A stretch of DNA of 64,000 nucleotides from Conoideocrella luteorostrata (Eukaryota > Ascomycota > Sordariomycetes > Hypocreales > Clavicipitaceae), in the NCBI GenBank assembly GCA_032433595.1, contig JASWJB010000003.1, forward strand, positions 62,001 to 126,000, given 5' to 3'. The translations under genes and the position numbers were made by a program. The notes below the pieces were generated by a model, which saw only the letters and a program-made list of their open reading frames with translations, had not been told where the DNA came from and did not search any database. Below, in pieces: positions 1 to 11,335 of this stretch. The number at the start of each line of letters is the position of its first letter. Within the stretch, counting starts at the first letter, position 1.

Positions 1-1192
1 AATCATACACCAAGCATATTGGCGGACTACATACGACCAGTGCCATATGCGGCGAGCGCAATGCCATATGACGTTTAAAGGATATTAATCCGTGATCGCT
101 GCGTTGCTACATGCCTAGCGCTTATTGATACTTAGGGGCTAGCGGGTGAATATGTAAGAAGCCGTGATGAATTCGTCACAAACAATCCACTTCAAGGTAA
201 ACAAACAAATACGCAGATCAGTTACCGCAGTCAGGAGCCAAAGGCAACGTTTGTTTTGACCCTTGTATTTTCCCGCGGTACGCCTCTCCACTCTGCAGAC
301 TCAAATTTGGCTTGCGCCTTGCAAGACAGCAACTTGATGCTGTTATTAGTGATTCCTTTCTGCTCAGAGGCTTCACCGCGGTCATTTGTGATCATGCCAC
401 ATAAGCTTCCAAATTCGTATCTGCTGACTCGCTTCAAATATGCTGCAGTCACCAACACGCTGGGCAATAATTAGTTTGGTTGGTCGAAACTGCCCCATCG
501 TGATCTACAGTGAACGCGAAAGGTAATTCAACTAATATTGACGACCTGCATCTACAAATAGATCTTGGGATACCGTATAGTTACAAAATGGCGAATGATG
601 AGTTCAATGAGCAGGGACTACGATCTACGTAAACACTACACTCCACCATTTGACACGACTCCGCGATGGGCCCGCATGAACAGCTGCCACGGTAGTGATA
701 TTAGCGAACATGGATGGTGATGTACCGGGTTCCTCAATGATGCGAATCCTCGAATTTGATGACATTAGGCCCCGCCCGCTCATGTCGCCTTTTGTGTGGG
801 GAAGTCGAGTGGCGTGCATGTGCTTCTTGGAAATCCCTAGCGATGTCCATGTACAAAGCTTAGTGTGCTATTTGGAACCCACACTACCTTGCGCGATGTT
901 GAATGTGGTTACGGAGTAAGCATTAGCGACAAGGGTTTGATCCTGACAACGGCTGGCAGCTGTTGGTCTCGCTGTTCGAGTGAAGGCTTGTCGCACCGAG
1001 GAGTGGGGGGTGGGGAGGGATAGTGAGAAAACCCGCTGCTACTCATTTCTTGCGCGATAATTGCCCAACACGTGTTGGATGCAGGGCAATAACGTAGTCG
1101 TTTCGTGACCAAGGCATGATCAAGGAGGTACAAATACATAGTCGTAGTGTTACCAGAATAATCCTCCCCCTTTTGCCCAAGAAAATAGTAAG
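1..1192. other. gene-poor left flank
   Basis: I see no convincing gene here. Short open frames on both strands lack signal peptides, domain motifs or splice continuity. One copy of the dispersed 9-mer TACGGAGTA lies at 910-918. A CT/GA-rich stretch near 1005-1025 and the pyrimidine-rich run just after 1197 may belong to the start region of the next gene. Confidence 0.5.
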
Positions 1193-2293
1193 ATGTACTT
1201 TTTTTTCCCCATGAACCAGATGGCTTTCCATCGTTCACGCAAGTTGCTTCTCGGTGCGGTCGTCGGGTTTATCCTGCTCTTGCCGACGACATCGGCAGCG
1301 TCCCCGACCAACACAACGGACCCAACCTGTTCTAAAGAAAAGTTTTCGTCTATTCAAACTGCCCCATGGAACTCAACTGGTACCATGGAGTTTTCTTTCG
1401 GTCAGGCTGGCAACGTGGATCCTGGAAAGTGGTATCTGACAATGACGCTGCTCGACACACCCTATTATCGAGCTGAAAAGAGTGATTGGACCCACGGAAA
1501 TTACATACAGAAGTTTCAGATCTATCTTAGCCTGCCTGCTTCGTGGGTCGAGAGCGACAGCGGCAATGAGACCAATTTGTGCATGTATTTCATGCAAGGC
1601 TTTAACAAATCGGCCGCAGCAACAGGTGCGAATCCGTGCAATGGTGTTCTGAGCGATAAATGCATCACGGCTATGTGGAATGCCGCCACCAAGTTTGGAA
1701 GACGCGACGTCTGCCCATCGCTCGGAGATAGCGACGCACCAAGTAACTGTAACGATTTGACACCCAACCGTGGTGAGTCTTACTTCTTTTTCCCCTACTG
1801 TTTGTTCGCAATCACAAATTCCACGTGAAGTCTTGATTGGGTCATGAAGTGGAAGAATAATAGCACCATCTCCGCCCTCCTTCTTCCCTTCCCGGCCCAA
1901 TGAAAGGGCTAACAAGAATTAATAGTCATGGAACAGAATTTTCCTGGCCATAAATGCGCAGTCGGCAGCCTACCTGGCGTCGAAATACCCAGAAGTCACC
2001 AAACCTTCCAAGTCACGGGTCTTGAAACCCAGCGCGGCGGCCTGGAGTTCGCAAAGGACTCTTACAAGGCGTATGACCTGGCGGTGCGACAACCTGTACC
2101 AATATTAATGACTGCGCAGATTGGCGGCCAGAGACAAGCGGCCATATTGTGTCCTTCGCCCAATCACACTGTGAAAGGAAGCCGACATCCCGAGGGAGAG
2201 TTCCCACCATCAGCTGGAAGTGGTTTAGCTGTTTCCAGGGCGGTTGCCTTGGCCGCCGCAGCAGCTTTCATTATCGCGTCATCTGTTATCTAA
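1193..2293 (+). CDS. secreted GPI-anchored-type protein, one intron
   Basis: Exons 1193-1772 and 1926-2293 are joined over a 153-nt intron (GTGAGT donor at 1773, TAG acceptor ending at 1925). One leftover base plus two restores the frame, giving about 315 residues. The N-terminus has a signal peptide: basic residues, a run of L/V/G/F, then a small-residue cleavage region near TTSAA. Alternative Met codons at 1211 and 1220 fit the signal peptide better than 1193. The mature part has several N-glycosylation sequons and paired cysteines. The last ~20 residues are a hydrophobic A/V/I stretch after a small-residue spot, a typical GPI-attachment signal. I do not recognise the ectodomain family. It probably sits at the cell wall or plasma membrane. 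Intergenic DNA flanks it and nothing suggests an operon-like partner. Confidence 0.72.
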
Positions 2294-3088
2294 TTTTTAA
2301 AGACCTTTGCTTATTAGCTAGCCGAGCAGCGTATCATCCATCATTGTGTTAATGAGCAACAGCTTTTTTACCGCTACGAGAGTGAGGCAACAAATTATTA
2401 GATATATATAGATATATACATTCGCAGTGATAGACACAATAAACATTTTTGTATCGTCTTACATCAAATGGCCCTGCTACTTTGCCAAGAAGGCCAAGTC
2501 GCCAGCTTTTTAAGGAGCAACCTCGCTCACACAATTTGATTGCTGTCGAGCTGGTAGGAAGCTCGGCATTCCCTAGGCCAGCAGCTTGATGTCGTCCTGG
2601 GAAAATGGAGAGCTAGGCGCCAGACAAGACATTTTCATCGCACAGGCCGAAGAGTAGAGATCCGACGATTTGAAATTTGAACCGCTTAGACCCGAGTAAG
2701 ATGCGAGGATGCTGCAAAGGATAGATCTACTGGTTGTCCATAATCGCTCTGTTCTGCGGTATGCACAGTAGGAGGGAAGACCTTGTGGACTGACTTGTCG
2801 TGGCAAGTTCCTACCGGTTGTGGACGTGTCATATTAATTCCAACCTGTCGACAAGATCTAACCCTTATGCACGGGGGACCAACAGCAAAATATAAAGTAG
2901 TGAGGAGAACGGCTTATGCAACTGCACAAAGCTTAAAAAGACGCTTATAATAAAATTGATTTTACAAAAATTGAGGAGCACTCCACGCAAAATGTCAAAT
3001 ATCCGACTTCACGATTTGTTAATACATACACAGTTAAAAATTTCGGCAAAAAAGGTGAAGCTCTAAATTAATTGCGTAATTGATGCGT
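2294..3088. other. intergenic, possible minus-strand relic
   Basis: This is AT-rich spacer between two convergent genes. A 77-codon minus-strand frame at 2573-2806 ends in a plausible C-terminal sequence (Ser- and Cys-rich), but no start context, domain or upstream exon was found. It could be the tail of a decayed gene. Polyadenylation-like A/T runs occur at 2400-2460 and 2930-3070. Confidence 0.35.
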
Positions 3089-4870
3089 TTATTGGGCAAG
3101 TTGCATATACTCATCATCTTGTCTGTCGATCGCAAATAATAGCCAGTCACTGGCTTGAACACTTGTTTTATCCACGGCTTCATTTTGCGGCCTAATCCCC
3201 ACAACATAGTTTTCGAGCCAAGTTTCTAGCTCCTCAACCCGAGAAAAAGGATCAATCTTGTCTATTGCTACAAGACGCACAGGAACTTCCCAGTCGGAAT
3301 CGTTTGTCTGGTATGTTAAACCGCGTGCTGGCCAGTACCACGGCCACTCCAGGTGAATGATAAATTGCTGCATTTGAGGAGTAAACTGTCTCAATGGATC
3401 CAACAGCTGTGTATATGTGCAGAGTAAAGTTGGCTTATGATATTCGCCTTCATATATCTTTTTACGAAATTCGGTGCCTTCATCCCTGAGAGATTCTTTA
3501 GAGGTCAAAAAAATAATGACCTTTAGCGAACGGATATCAGCGAACCTGCTCAAGTGATGAATTGCTGCGCGCCAGTCTAGGTATACCGGCTCTGAGGGAT
3601 GAAGGTGAGTATGAAGACTGACAGGCGGCAAAACCAACTCAATGGTTCGAAGATACTGTAGCGCTTCCGGCCACATATGTCTGGTGAAAAATCTTGAGCA
3701 ATCAAGGCGACATAGGGTGGGTATTGTAACATTGTCGAAATTTCTGTCACGTTCTCCGTGCGGCCGCCCATTTATTGGTATAACAACACGATTCATAGAA
3801 TAGAAAACGCGTATTGCATCCCAGTACATAGCTTTACAGACCAGAAATAAAGGTCTCGGAGGTCGCCAGCAGCTGCAACGTGAAAAGAATCCGCTAGTAA
3901 ACCGAGAGCAGAACAAGCCTGTTTTTTCATACCGGACCGACTCCATAGTTTGATGAAGAGGTAAGTCTAGCCGGCTCTGAGGCGGAACATCTAAGCTGAA
4001 TGAACTGCTAATGGTTTCTGGCGCACACTCGCAAGGTGCGTATTGGATATGAAACCCATTGTCATGGTTCCATTGTACGCGGTGGTTTGGCGTAATAAGG
4101 TCAGTGTAGAGAAGGACGCTACGCTTTATCTCTGCGGGAAGATCAAGAAAACGGAAGGGTTCTTTAGGATCCCGTTTTCCGATGTTGCGGGCAAGGGATC
4201 CTTGAATCTTGTCCATGAACGTAAGAGTATATTTGTTCAAGCCAAAGCGAGGTCGTCGTCTTAGAGAGTATCGAACTTCGAAGCCTTTCAAAACACCAGG
4301 AAAGTGATACACCGGTTCCATGACAGCGACAAGTTGTGAATCCTCATTTACCACGTCGAAAATTATATGCAGAAACAGTAAGTTCGGTTTCACTCGCGAT
4401 AGGATGTGCGTGATTGCCTCTTTCCACTTGTTCAAAGTGCGAAGAGTTAAAGGCTTGGGTGGAAGTCGGCGTTGTCTTATATAATCGGGAGAAATACCAC
4501 CCCATACTTGTAGATGTACGTAAAGATCCCTCATGCCGGAACAAATATCGTCGGCCAAGCTATGCAGAAGATCAAGACCGCTATCAACATGATCTTTATT
4601 CACGATTATGCCATTCGTTGCAAATACAAGCGCTTTCACTTCAGCTGACACAACTTTGCAGACCAACAGTAAACTGTAAGTTATGTCTAAAGATTTTTCT
4701 CGCAGCATGTGAAAATCACCTGTCTCGTCGCACCAAACTCTAGTTTGCGGTTCTCGCGGCATTAGTTCTATGTTTGAACCCGTGATGATGCCAGCATCTA
4801 GGTAAATCCGACGTCTTATTTCAGACGAAAGGTCAAGAAGAGTGGTCCGACGTGCTGGACTAGGAGCCAT
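3089..4870 (-). CDS. tandem F-box-like protein
   Basis: A single open frame of 593 codons. Two F-box-like helices are visible. One is near residues 11-29 (LLDLSSEIRRRIYLDAGII) and a second near 245-265 (FLDLPAEIKRSVLLYTDLI). Each is followed by the 'LLVCKVVSAEVKALVF' or 'LFLVCKAMYWDAIRVFY' type segment usual in fungal F-box-like proteins, where the helix is followed by a conserved LLxVCK and an FYSxN patch. The protein therefore looks like a duplicated module. F-box proteins recruit substrates to SCF ubiquitin ligases; whether this one binds Skp1 is inference. The start is the first ATG and there are no obvious introns. The substrate is unknown. The duplicated layout is common in expanded families of Pezizomycotina. 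Confidence 0.75.
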   Translation of the reverse strand: MAPSPARRTTLLDLSSEIRRRIYLDAGIITGSNIELMPREPQTRVWCDETGDFHMLREKSLDITYSLLLVCKVVSAEVKALVFATNGIIVNKDHVDSGLDLLHSLADDICSGMRDLYVHLQVWGGISPDYIRQRRLPPKPLTLRTLNKWKEAITHILSRVKPNLLFLHIIFDVVNEDSQLVAVMEPVYHFPGVLKGFEVRYSLRRRPRFGLNKYTLTFMDKIQGSLARNIGKRDPKEPFRFLDLPAEIKRSVLLYTDLITPNHRVQWNHDNGFHIQYAPCECAPETISSSFSLDVPPQSRLDLPLHQTMESVRYEKTGLFCSRFTSGFFSRCSCWRPPRPLFLVCKAMYWDAIRVFYSMNRVVIPINGRPHGERDRNFDNVTIPTLCRLDCSRFFTRHMWPEALQYLRTIELVLPPVSLHTHLHPSEPVYLDWRAAIHHLSRFADIRSLKVIIFLTSKESLRDEGTEFRKKIYEGEYHKPTLLCTYTQLLDPLRQFTPQMQQFIIHLEWPWYWPARGLTYQTNDSDWEVPVRLVAIDKIDPFSRVEELETWLENYVVGIRPQNEAVDKTSVQASDWLLFAIDRQDDEYMQLAQ

Positions 4871-6372
4871 CTTTACTTGTTTAGCCTGTCGACTCTGGCG
4901 ACCGGAACAGACTAGCCCCGTCGAAAAAAGGGTCTCAATAGCTGTAAATAATTGGGGAAAAAGTGTGAAACTAATGTGATAGACCTTAGGACATAGTATA
5001 ACGGGACGAAGAATAGAATGATGGGAAGGGGACGATATACTACCAAGGCTTGATAGCGAAAGGCGCAGCCTCTGCCTGTACCATCCTTAGTGGGGCCCAT
5101 GCGTCACATGACAGGCCCCACAACAGCTGACGGCCCCGTCATGAAGGAGATGGACATCGAAAATTGTGCTGGAAAATGATGTGGGTCGTCGAAGGCACCA
5201 GATTTACTGCGGTGGAGATTGAATTCCTGCAGGAACGATGCCGTGGCAGGTGCGCGACGTTTTACTGCGTAGTAATCCGGAGATTCTGACGAGGATACTG
5301 GTACTTTCAGGATTTGCTTAAAAAAGGGAGGCGAGAGAGGTGGGGCTGCTTTAGAGGAGTGAGCATACGGAGTACAGGAGTATGCATAATTATCAGGGGT
5401 ACATAATACGGAGTGCTTACTCAATATAACTCATACAAATAATAGCTAGGTAGCCGCTCTTAATTGCTGCGACGACAATGCAGAACCAAGGATACGTCGT
5501 AGTAACTAAAATACGCCGCAATTAAGCGAACGTGTAAAAACGGTAAGCAATTGCGCGTTATTGAAAACTCAAACTCAATTAGATCCTCTCTACTCGTCTC
5601 GGAGAGCCATCAGGAAGAACGGGTGTAATTAAAGGGACACGAGATGTTTCTTGGCGTCACATCCTGTGGGATCAGGCAAATCTGTTACCTTTTTTCCCCC
5701 TTTGTTCCTTCTACTTTTGTAAAATAGAGAGGGAAGGGTGGTCATAATAACATTCGAATAGGTACAAACCAACATTTAGGTCTACTAATGCCAACTTTGA
5801 ACTTCGTCAACGGTAGGAAAAAAACTCGCATTGCAAAAAACTCCTGATAAAAATTTAGTCTTTTCTAGTAATGCTTAAAACATGCTTGCCAATGATATAA
5901 TACCTAGGACATGTACCGTACGTAGGATAAACGCAAATGACACGTTTCCGCATTACCCTTGCAATTTGGCAGCTCCATGCCACTTGCCCTCTCCCATCTA
6001 TTGTTTAGTGACATTACTACCACAATCCGGTCCATCGTTTCATGCAAGGGTTTGTTACCACATCTCAAAGCGTTTATAACCTGTCAGCAATGTTCAGCCA
6101 ACCTGCTGAGGAAGTATATCTAAAACAAGAAAGGGCTTGTTAGTTGCGCTAGCTTTTTATGACAAACAGGTAGCCTTACTATTCTGACCTAGATCTTGAG
6201 TTTTTCCTACCAAAACTGGCCTTAAATATATTTGTTCTATTTTATTAACTTTTAATTTTCGATACATCGTTCGCGGTATATAAACTCTCCTATTCTTCGT
6301 CTGTTACCTTCTACATCATCTTTACTCAACTTTATAATAACATATTCAGATTTCAATCTCAATATCTCAACC
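4871..6372. other. intergenic, promoter region of 6373 gene
   Basis: This holds the divergent spacer between the F-box-like gene and the secreted gene at 6373. A minus-strand frame of about 106 codons at 5104-5424 reads like coding sequence in its second half but has no recognisable domain. The 9-mer TACGGAGTA is at 5366-5374 and a one-mismatch copy is at 5407-5415. From about 5680 to 6370 the DNA is clearly AT-rich. A TATATAAAC-like box around 6277-6285 is a plausible core promoter for the gene starting at 6373. Confidence 0.4.
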
Positions 6373-7650
6373 ATGCGATTTATCAACCTTTTTAGTTCTT
6401 TACTACTTCTTTTCCAGCCTTTCTGTCGCGCGGTTGAAAATGGGGCAATGAAAAAATGGGACAAATCAGATCCTAGGGCTCCGACCTGGTGGGCTGTATA
6501 CGACGGCAAAGATGTTCGACAAATGGGAGCTGGATACAAAGACAACGGAGATATTAGGACTAATCTTAGGCTTGCAAAGAAGCATATCATATGGCTCAAA
6601 GCCCAGAGAGAACAGCATCGTGAAAACATTTTCGGAGGTAGTCCTTGGCAGACCGTGGCAGTCTTGTATGATTATGTTTCAGACAAGCACTACGCCTCAA
6701 CCGTTCCACGCGGGGCTCTTGGAACATGGTTCGTGTTAGAAGCTAAATCAGAAAGAAAGTTGGCACCCGCATGGTGGTCAGCAATCTCCCGGGGTCAGAA
6801 TATGGCCACAAGAATGACTTTGCACGCAGAGGATGGAGCATACGTGCTACTCGAAGATAACAAGGTTCCTATTAACGAAGGTAGGTATCCGCAGGGCACA
6901 GTCATCGCCACTTGGACCTACGCTACAATGTTAGAAACTCAAAACAACGGCAATGAGAAGGATGGGAAATTCATTGCAGCCTGTTCGGACGAGAGCAGGA
7001 AAACAAACGCCCCCCCATGTAACGCTATTGCATCGAGACTTGGAGTCATATACGCAAAGTCAAAAGATGCAAAAGATAACGTTGAAACAGGGGATCCTTG
7101 GGACCTGAAGACAGACGAAGAAGCGCTTGAACACATCGCCTTGTGTCCTATTGACCCAGATTCGTCGGAGAAAAAACGGCTTGCAATTAGAGACGAGCAA
7201 ACTACGGAGGCGACACAGAAAGAATCTGCACCTGCTCTGATAGGAATGCAGAACAAGCTCAAAGTTGCTAGAGGAAAGAAATCGCCACCCCAAGGAGAGA
7301 AAACAAAGAGTAAAGGTGCAGCCCATGGTGCTCCATCAACCAGGATAAACTGCTCTGGAAAAACATATGAGCACATGAAATCACACACGGAGCTTGTGCA
7401 TTATACACAAATAATGACTATCTTTGTGACGATGCCCTCAGGTGTTGAAATAGTGACACCCAATCGGGCTACCGCACCCACTGCAAAGTCTACGAGAAAA
7501 TCTGACTCTGAGCCGGCAAAAATTTCCTCGAAGCCTGCAAACACAGAACCCATCAAAACCTCTACGGGCAAGGCTTTGCCATTTATTACATCCGTTGCTA
7601 AGAAACAATCTCACGGAGGAGGAAGGTTCCGCCGAACTATTACAATGTAA
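6373..7650 (+). CDS. secreted protein of unknown function, Lys-rich tail
   Basis: An intronless frame of 425 codons. It starts with a clear signal peptide: MRF, then a Leu/Phe-rich core, cleavage near CRAVEN. Residues ~25-230 form a Trp/Tyr-containing globular region with several cysteines. Residues ~240-425 are rich in Lys, Ser, Thr and Pro and look disordered, with repeated basic pairs that could be Kex2 targets. I do not recognise the family. Secretion plus a disordered basic tail suggests an effector-like or wall-associated role, but that is inference. The start ATG follows an A-rich/CAACC context favourable in fungi. An AT-rich upstream region isolates it from neighbours. Confidence 0.68.
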   Translation: MRFINLFSSLLLLFQPFCRAVENGAMKKWDKSDPRAPTWWAVYDGKDVRQMGAGYKDNGDIRTNLRLAKKHIIWLKAQREQHRENIFGGSPWQTVAVLYDYVSDKHYASTVPRGALGTWFVLEAKSERKLAPAWWSAISRGQNMATRMTLHAEDGAYVLLEDNKVPINEGRYPQGTVIATWTYATMLETQNNGNEKDGKFIAACSDESRKTNAPPCNAIASRLGVIYAKSKDAKDNVETGDPWDLKTDEEALEHIALCPIDPDSSEKKRLAIRDEQTTEATQKESAPALIGMQNKLKVARGKKSPPQGEKTKSKGAAHGAPSTRINCSGKTYEHMKSHTELVHYTQIMTIFVTMPSGVEIVTPNRATAPTAKSTRKSDSEPAKISSKPANTEPIKTSTGKALPFITSVAKKQSHGGGRFRRTITM

Positions 7651-8349
7651 ATCGCATCTGTTTACGAACGAAACATTATATATCAGACTGTCTGGCCGAG
7701 GACATTGAGTGCGCAAAGTTGGAGGTACCCTAATGATGTAAGTTGAAGCACTAAGAATGGGTTATGGAGAATGAGATGTCGGATATGATTTGCGTGTATT
7801 TCTCAAAGAAGACAGAACCAAGTAATCTCTATGTATTTGCCTTCATATAGATGCTTGAATTAAGTTCTTTTGCCCTAATATTTAAACCAAATTTTACGTG
7901 GGTATGGTAAAGTCTACAGATTAAATTCGGGAAGCGCTGTTCTTTCCACCGAACGTGGTGGGAATTGCCGCCACCTTTGGCGGCGCAGGTACGGGTACAT
8001 TGAACGGGGCCTGGAATAGGAGAGGCGTAAAATGGGCAAGCTTGGCCAGCCAACCCACGCGCCTTGCTGCGACTGGCATAGGCAATTTGGGGCCAAGTTC
8101 TTGGATTTTCTTCTAAGGAACCGTTTCTTACAAGTTCGTTATAACTATTCTCTAGAGCACAAGGTAGTGAGAACCACGAGTCGCCAATCAGCTCCGAAAT
8201 CGAGAGAAGGTGCAGCACTAGATCTGATAACCACGTTTTCCTTGGGTTGTGTCGTGTTTTTTAATACTCATAGGCCAGCTATAATTGGTTCGAAGTCTTT
8301 GGAACAGACGGAGACGGCTCTTCGAGGCTATATGCTATGCTGGGGATGA
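7651..8349. other. intergenic, no gene seen
   Basis: No supported gene. Minus-strand frames at 7829-8218 overlap each other in different phases and show no domain. They may be continuing decay of the possible ankyrin-type relic to the right. Confidence 0.35.
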
Positions 8350-8840
8350 TGCGCTTCTGAGGGACACCGAGCACGTCACCGATACAATCGCTTTCTATTT
8401 TGTCGATGACTGTGACTCAAAATTCTGGAAGCGCCAAATGTGTGAGGGCGTAAATAAGGGCGTGGATAGTAGCTTGTCCAATCGGTGTCATTCCATCATG
8501 CACAAGCACTTGATCGCCTCTCTTAGAGCGCCCAACGCTTCAGGGCGATCCTCACGAGCGGAATGTGTAAGCAAGTTTCCCGGTAACTTATAGATTGCGG
8601 GATCAAAGCAGCGTTCCTCGAATGAAACTTTAACTATGACCGGTAAACTCCTGGTTGACTTGAGCAGACACAGTCGCCTAAGTTGAATGATAATGATGGG
8701 TTTGCGCTTATGTCCGTCATCACTCCAGCACACAATGTGTCTAAGCCTTGCTGAGTATTCTCCCCTTCTCGGCTGGAAAAATTTACTCCAGAAGACTGCA
8801 GCGTCTGCACAATCAAGTACCGTCTCATGCACCATGATAG
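8350..8840 (-). pseudogene. possible decayed ankyrin-like gene fragment
   Basis: On the minus strand, pieces in different frames resemble ankyrin-repeat helices. One reads SAREDRPEALGALREAI around 8510-8560. A shifted frame just after it reads DGMTPIGQATIHALI. The switch of frame at about 8510 and later stops argue against a working gene. The similarity is weak and rests on spacing of small and hydrophobic residues, so unrelated coding debris is an alternative. Confidence 0.25.
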
Positions 8841-9359
8841 TCAGCTCTTCATCCTCCGCACATCGCTTCCATTAATACACTCTCCACTGTCAACCTTTCT
8901 TGCCTCGACGTACTGCGGAGTGTCTCCCAGCTCTTCGCTGCAAGTTGCTACGGCAAAGGGACGTTGCCGCCACAGAACGTCCGACGAGGAACTACAAAGT
9001 TATCCACCATCGTCTTAAGACTCCTACCTTCGGCAAGTCGTCGGGTGTACAGTATACTGTCGATCTCAAAGCGCTCTTACTCATAGTGACGTCCACCAGA
9101 TGCGGTCGAGTTGAAGTCCACGGATTGAATGATCTTGGTTAATGAGTCCATGCTCTCTGGGATTTCAAGGGGCAAAGGCGACGAAGCCTTATTTATTGGA
9201 TCGCAGTGCCCGCGCCAAACCCTCTATCATGTTTGTGTCGGGTGGCGGCACGCGACCTCCTCTCGACACCCAGAGCCGGTCAGTCCCACCAGAGTTTGCG
9301 ACTGTGGCCACAAGCCCTCGCCCAGCTAGACCTCAGGAAGGAGGCGTTATAGCTTAGCA

Positions 9360-9515
9360 AGGAAATTATCACTTCATCGTTGAATACTTTGCCCTCGGAG
9401 AGGTCAGCGGCAGCGACAGTCACATCCGGGGCATCAGGAGGATGCCCCATAAGGCCCTCAAGAGTTGTCTGGATCTTAGAGGCGAAAGCCTTCTGCTCCT
9501 CACATTGAGAGCCAA
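9360..9515 (-). pseudogene. short coding relic of unknown family
   Basis: A minus-strand stretch of about 50 codons reads as well-ordered protein (for example KIQTTLEGLMGHPPDAPDV, then acidic and alanine-rich residues) but is bounded by stops and frame changes. No start, stop or intron can be defined. The surrounding 8.9-10.5 kb is richer in G+C than the flanks and has several similar disconnected stretches on the minus strand (for example 9610-9822 and 10180-10458). I read the block as an old gene or genes broken beyond recognition. Confidence 0.25.
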
Positions 9516-10939
9516 CGATAAGAAGCAGTCAGCCGCCGACAAGCATACTCACTTATGGAGCGATTGCTCTTTAACTAGCATGCACTGACCGTACATGAGA
9601 TTTGACGCGTCATAAGGGAACTCGTGTCCTCCGGGGTGGACGACGGGGGTCGCATCGCGTTGGGTCGCATATCCGTGCCAGGTCTTGGCTTACTGTCAGC
9701 TCAATGTGTCCTGTGCTCCCCAGCAGATGTGCACAGTGGTAGGTTGATGCTGGTCTGGGTTCCCTGCCACTCCGGCCAGCCGTGCAAATGAAAGATGGCG
9801 CCCTGGAAGGGCGATGGCCCACTCCTTTTGCTTGAGAGGTACGTTACGGTTAGCAGAGTGCCCGCCCGAAAGGCGACAATGACGTCGAAAGGCCACTCTG
9901 TCCGAACCTATGTGTTCAATTGATCGAGTGATTACGACAGGTGTTCGAAGCCGTCCCGGTCCCAGAAGTAATGAATGGTCCTCTTCAAGTTCGTACTTCA
10001 ATCCCGCTATGACGGAATTTAGAGATTGGTGCCCAAAAAGATCATCCTGTTATCTTGAATGGGAAAATACCCATTTGTTGCTGCATGACCTTTGTCACAC
10101 AAAAAATGGCGTAGCCAGAGGCCACTTTTTATGTGTAGTTATGACCCTTAAATAGGCTCATGTTTTCCTGTGACAACCTTTACGGGAATTTCACCGGCGA
10201 CTGTCTTTTTTTGCCCGGAGCGTGAAGAGACGTAGTCCTCTGTGCGACTGACGAGCGCCAATGAGTAGGTATTGTACGCATTGTTAAATCGTAAGTTGCT
10301 ACTCGAGAATGCGAAGTTCGTGCTAGGCCGTCATATGCGGGGTTGACAAAAACATGTGGCCTATCGTACTGTATAACAGCGTCGAACCAACAACTTCTCC
10401 GTGGAGGCTTTGAACGTTGGTCGATGCCGGCACCCGGTGGAAAAATTACACGGTCCATTGGGCGAAATACCTCTAAAACCTATAGCCTACAACCCTTTTT
10501 TAATTGCCTATAAAGCCCGAATTTAGCTCTACTAGAAAGTGCTTGGCTCTTGTATCTGGAGATGTTAAAAAAAGGCCGCATTTATCAGAAGGTGATTTAT
10601 TAGAGCTTGCGGAAGAAGGTTGGCGTAATCGTTTTCAGGGCACTATTGACAGTCAGATTAAATTTTTGCTTTAATGACTAAAACATGCCATAGAATTGAA
10701 CGACAAATGCACAGCAATTAAAATATTGAATTAACTAGCTAAAAGTATCAGTTTTATCGGATTTGGGCTTCAAATGCGATAGTTGTGGCCAGTTCAATTG
10801 TTGTTGCGGTGTGTGGGCCGCGACGGCTCGTGTTTTTTTTTTCCACCGCATGGCCGGGTCGTCGTCTTATCATACCTCTGCATCCTGCACCCACAAACTC
10901 TTCCTTCAACACTCAAGAGCCCACCAAGCCCGTTGTGCA

Positions 10940-11335
10940 CCATCTCCAACCAGCACATCATGCCGAGATCGACTCCGTCGATGTCGTCATCGCTGGAGGT
11001 GAGAGTCCAAGTCATCGTCGTTCAATCACATGTCTCACAACTTTCTTTCAAACTCTTTGATACGACACTACGCTGACATGAATCTGTGATGTGGTGTCGG
11101 ACCTACCGGCGAGGCGGGCCAGTATGAACATCTTCCGAGGCGACATCAAGAGCAAGCGCCCGGCGTTTCCTGCCGAATCTAAAGCCAGGGTTGGTCAATA
11201 CGATGCGTCGGCTCGGCGGGACGCCATCACCGATATCGGGTACACAGAGGAGAATAACGCTGCCATCGATCAATTTATCAAGAAACGCGTCTCTACTCCA
11301 TGGCACTTGCTTGGAAACTAGAGAAGCGGTTGAAT
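10940..11335 (+). pseudogene. GMC oxidoreductase (alcohol-oxidase-like) relic, core deleted
   Basis: Two ends of a GMC flavoenzyme lie almost side by side. At about 10955-11003 the frame reads IDSVDVVIAGG, like the N-terminal FAD-binding strand of GMC alcohol oxidases, but the nearby ATG is out of frame. A GTGAGA donor-like site follows at 11000. At 11091-11321 the frame reads a C-terminal segment with RPAFP, DIGYTEENNAAIDQF and STPWHLLG. These match the GMC C-terminus (acidic IDxF helix and the [T/S]xWHxLGT catalytic His motif). The protein then stops right after WHLLGN. The ~500-residue core is missing, so this is a deletion-collapsed pseudogene. The upstream CT-rich leader resembles an intact promoter. 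Confidence 0.55.

Noticed and set aside
1373..1915. 180-codon minus-strand frame
   Set aside because: Antisense to the signal-peptide-bearing secreted gene, and it crosses that gene's intron.
8280..8300. tRNA-like B-box word GGTTCGAAGTC
   Set aside because: No A box at the right distance and no acceptor-stem pairing.
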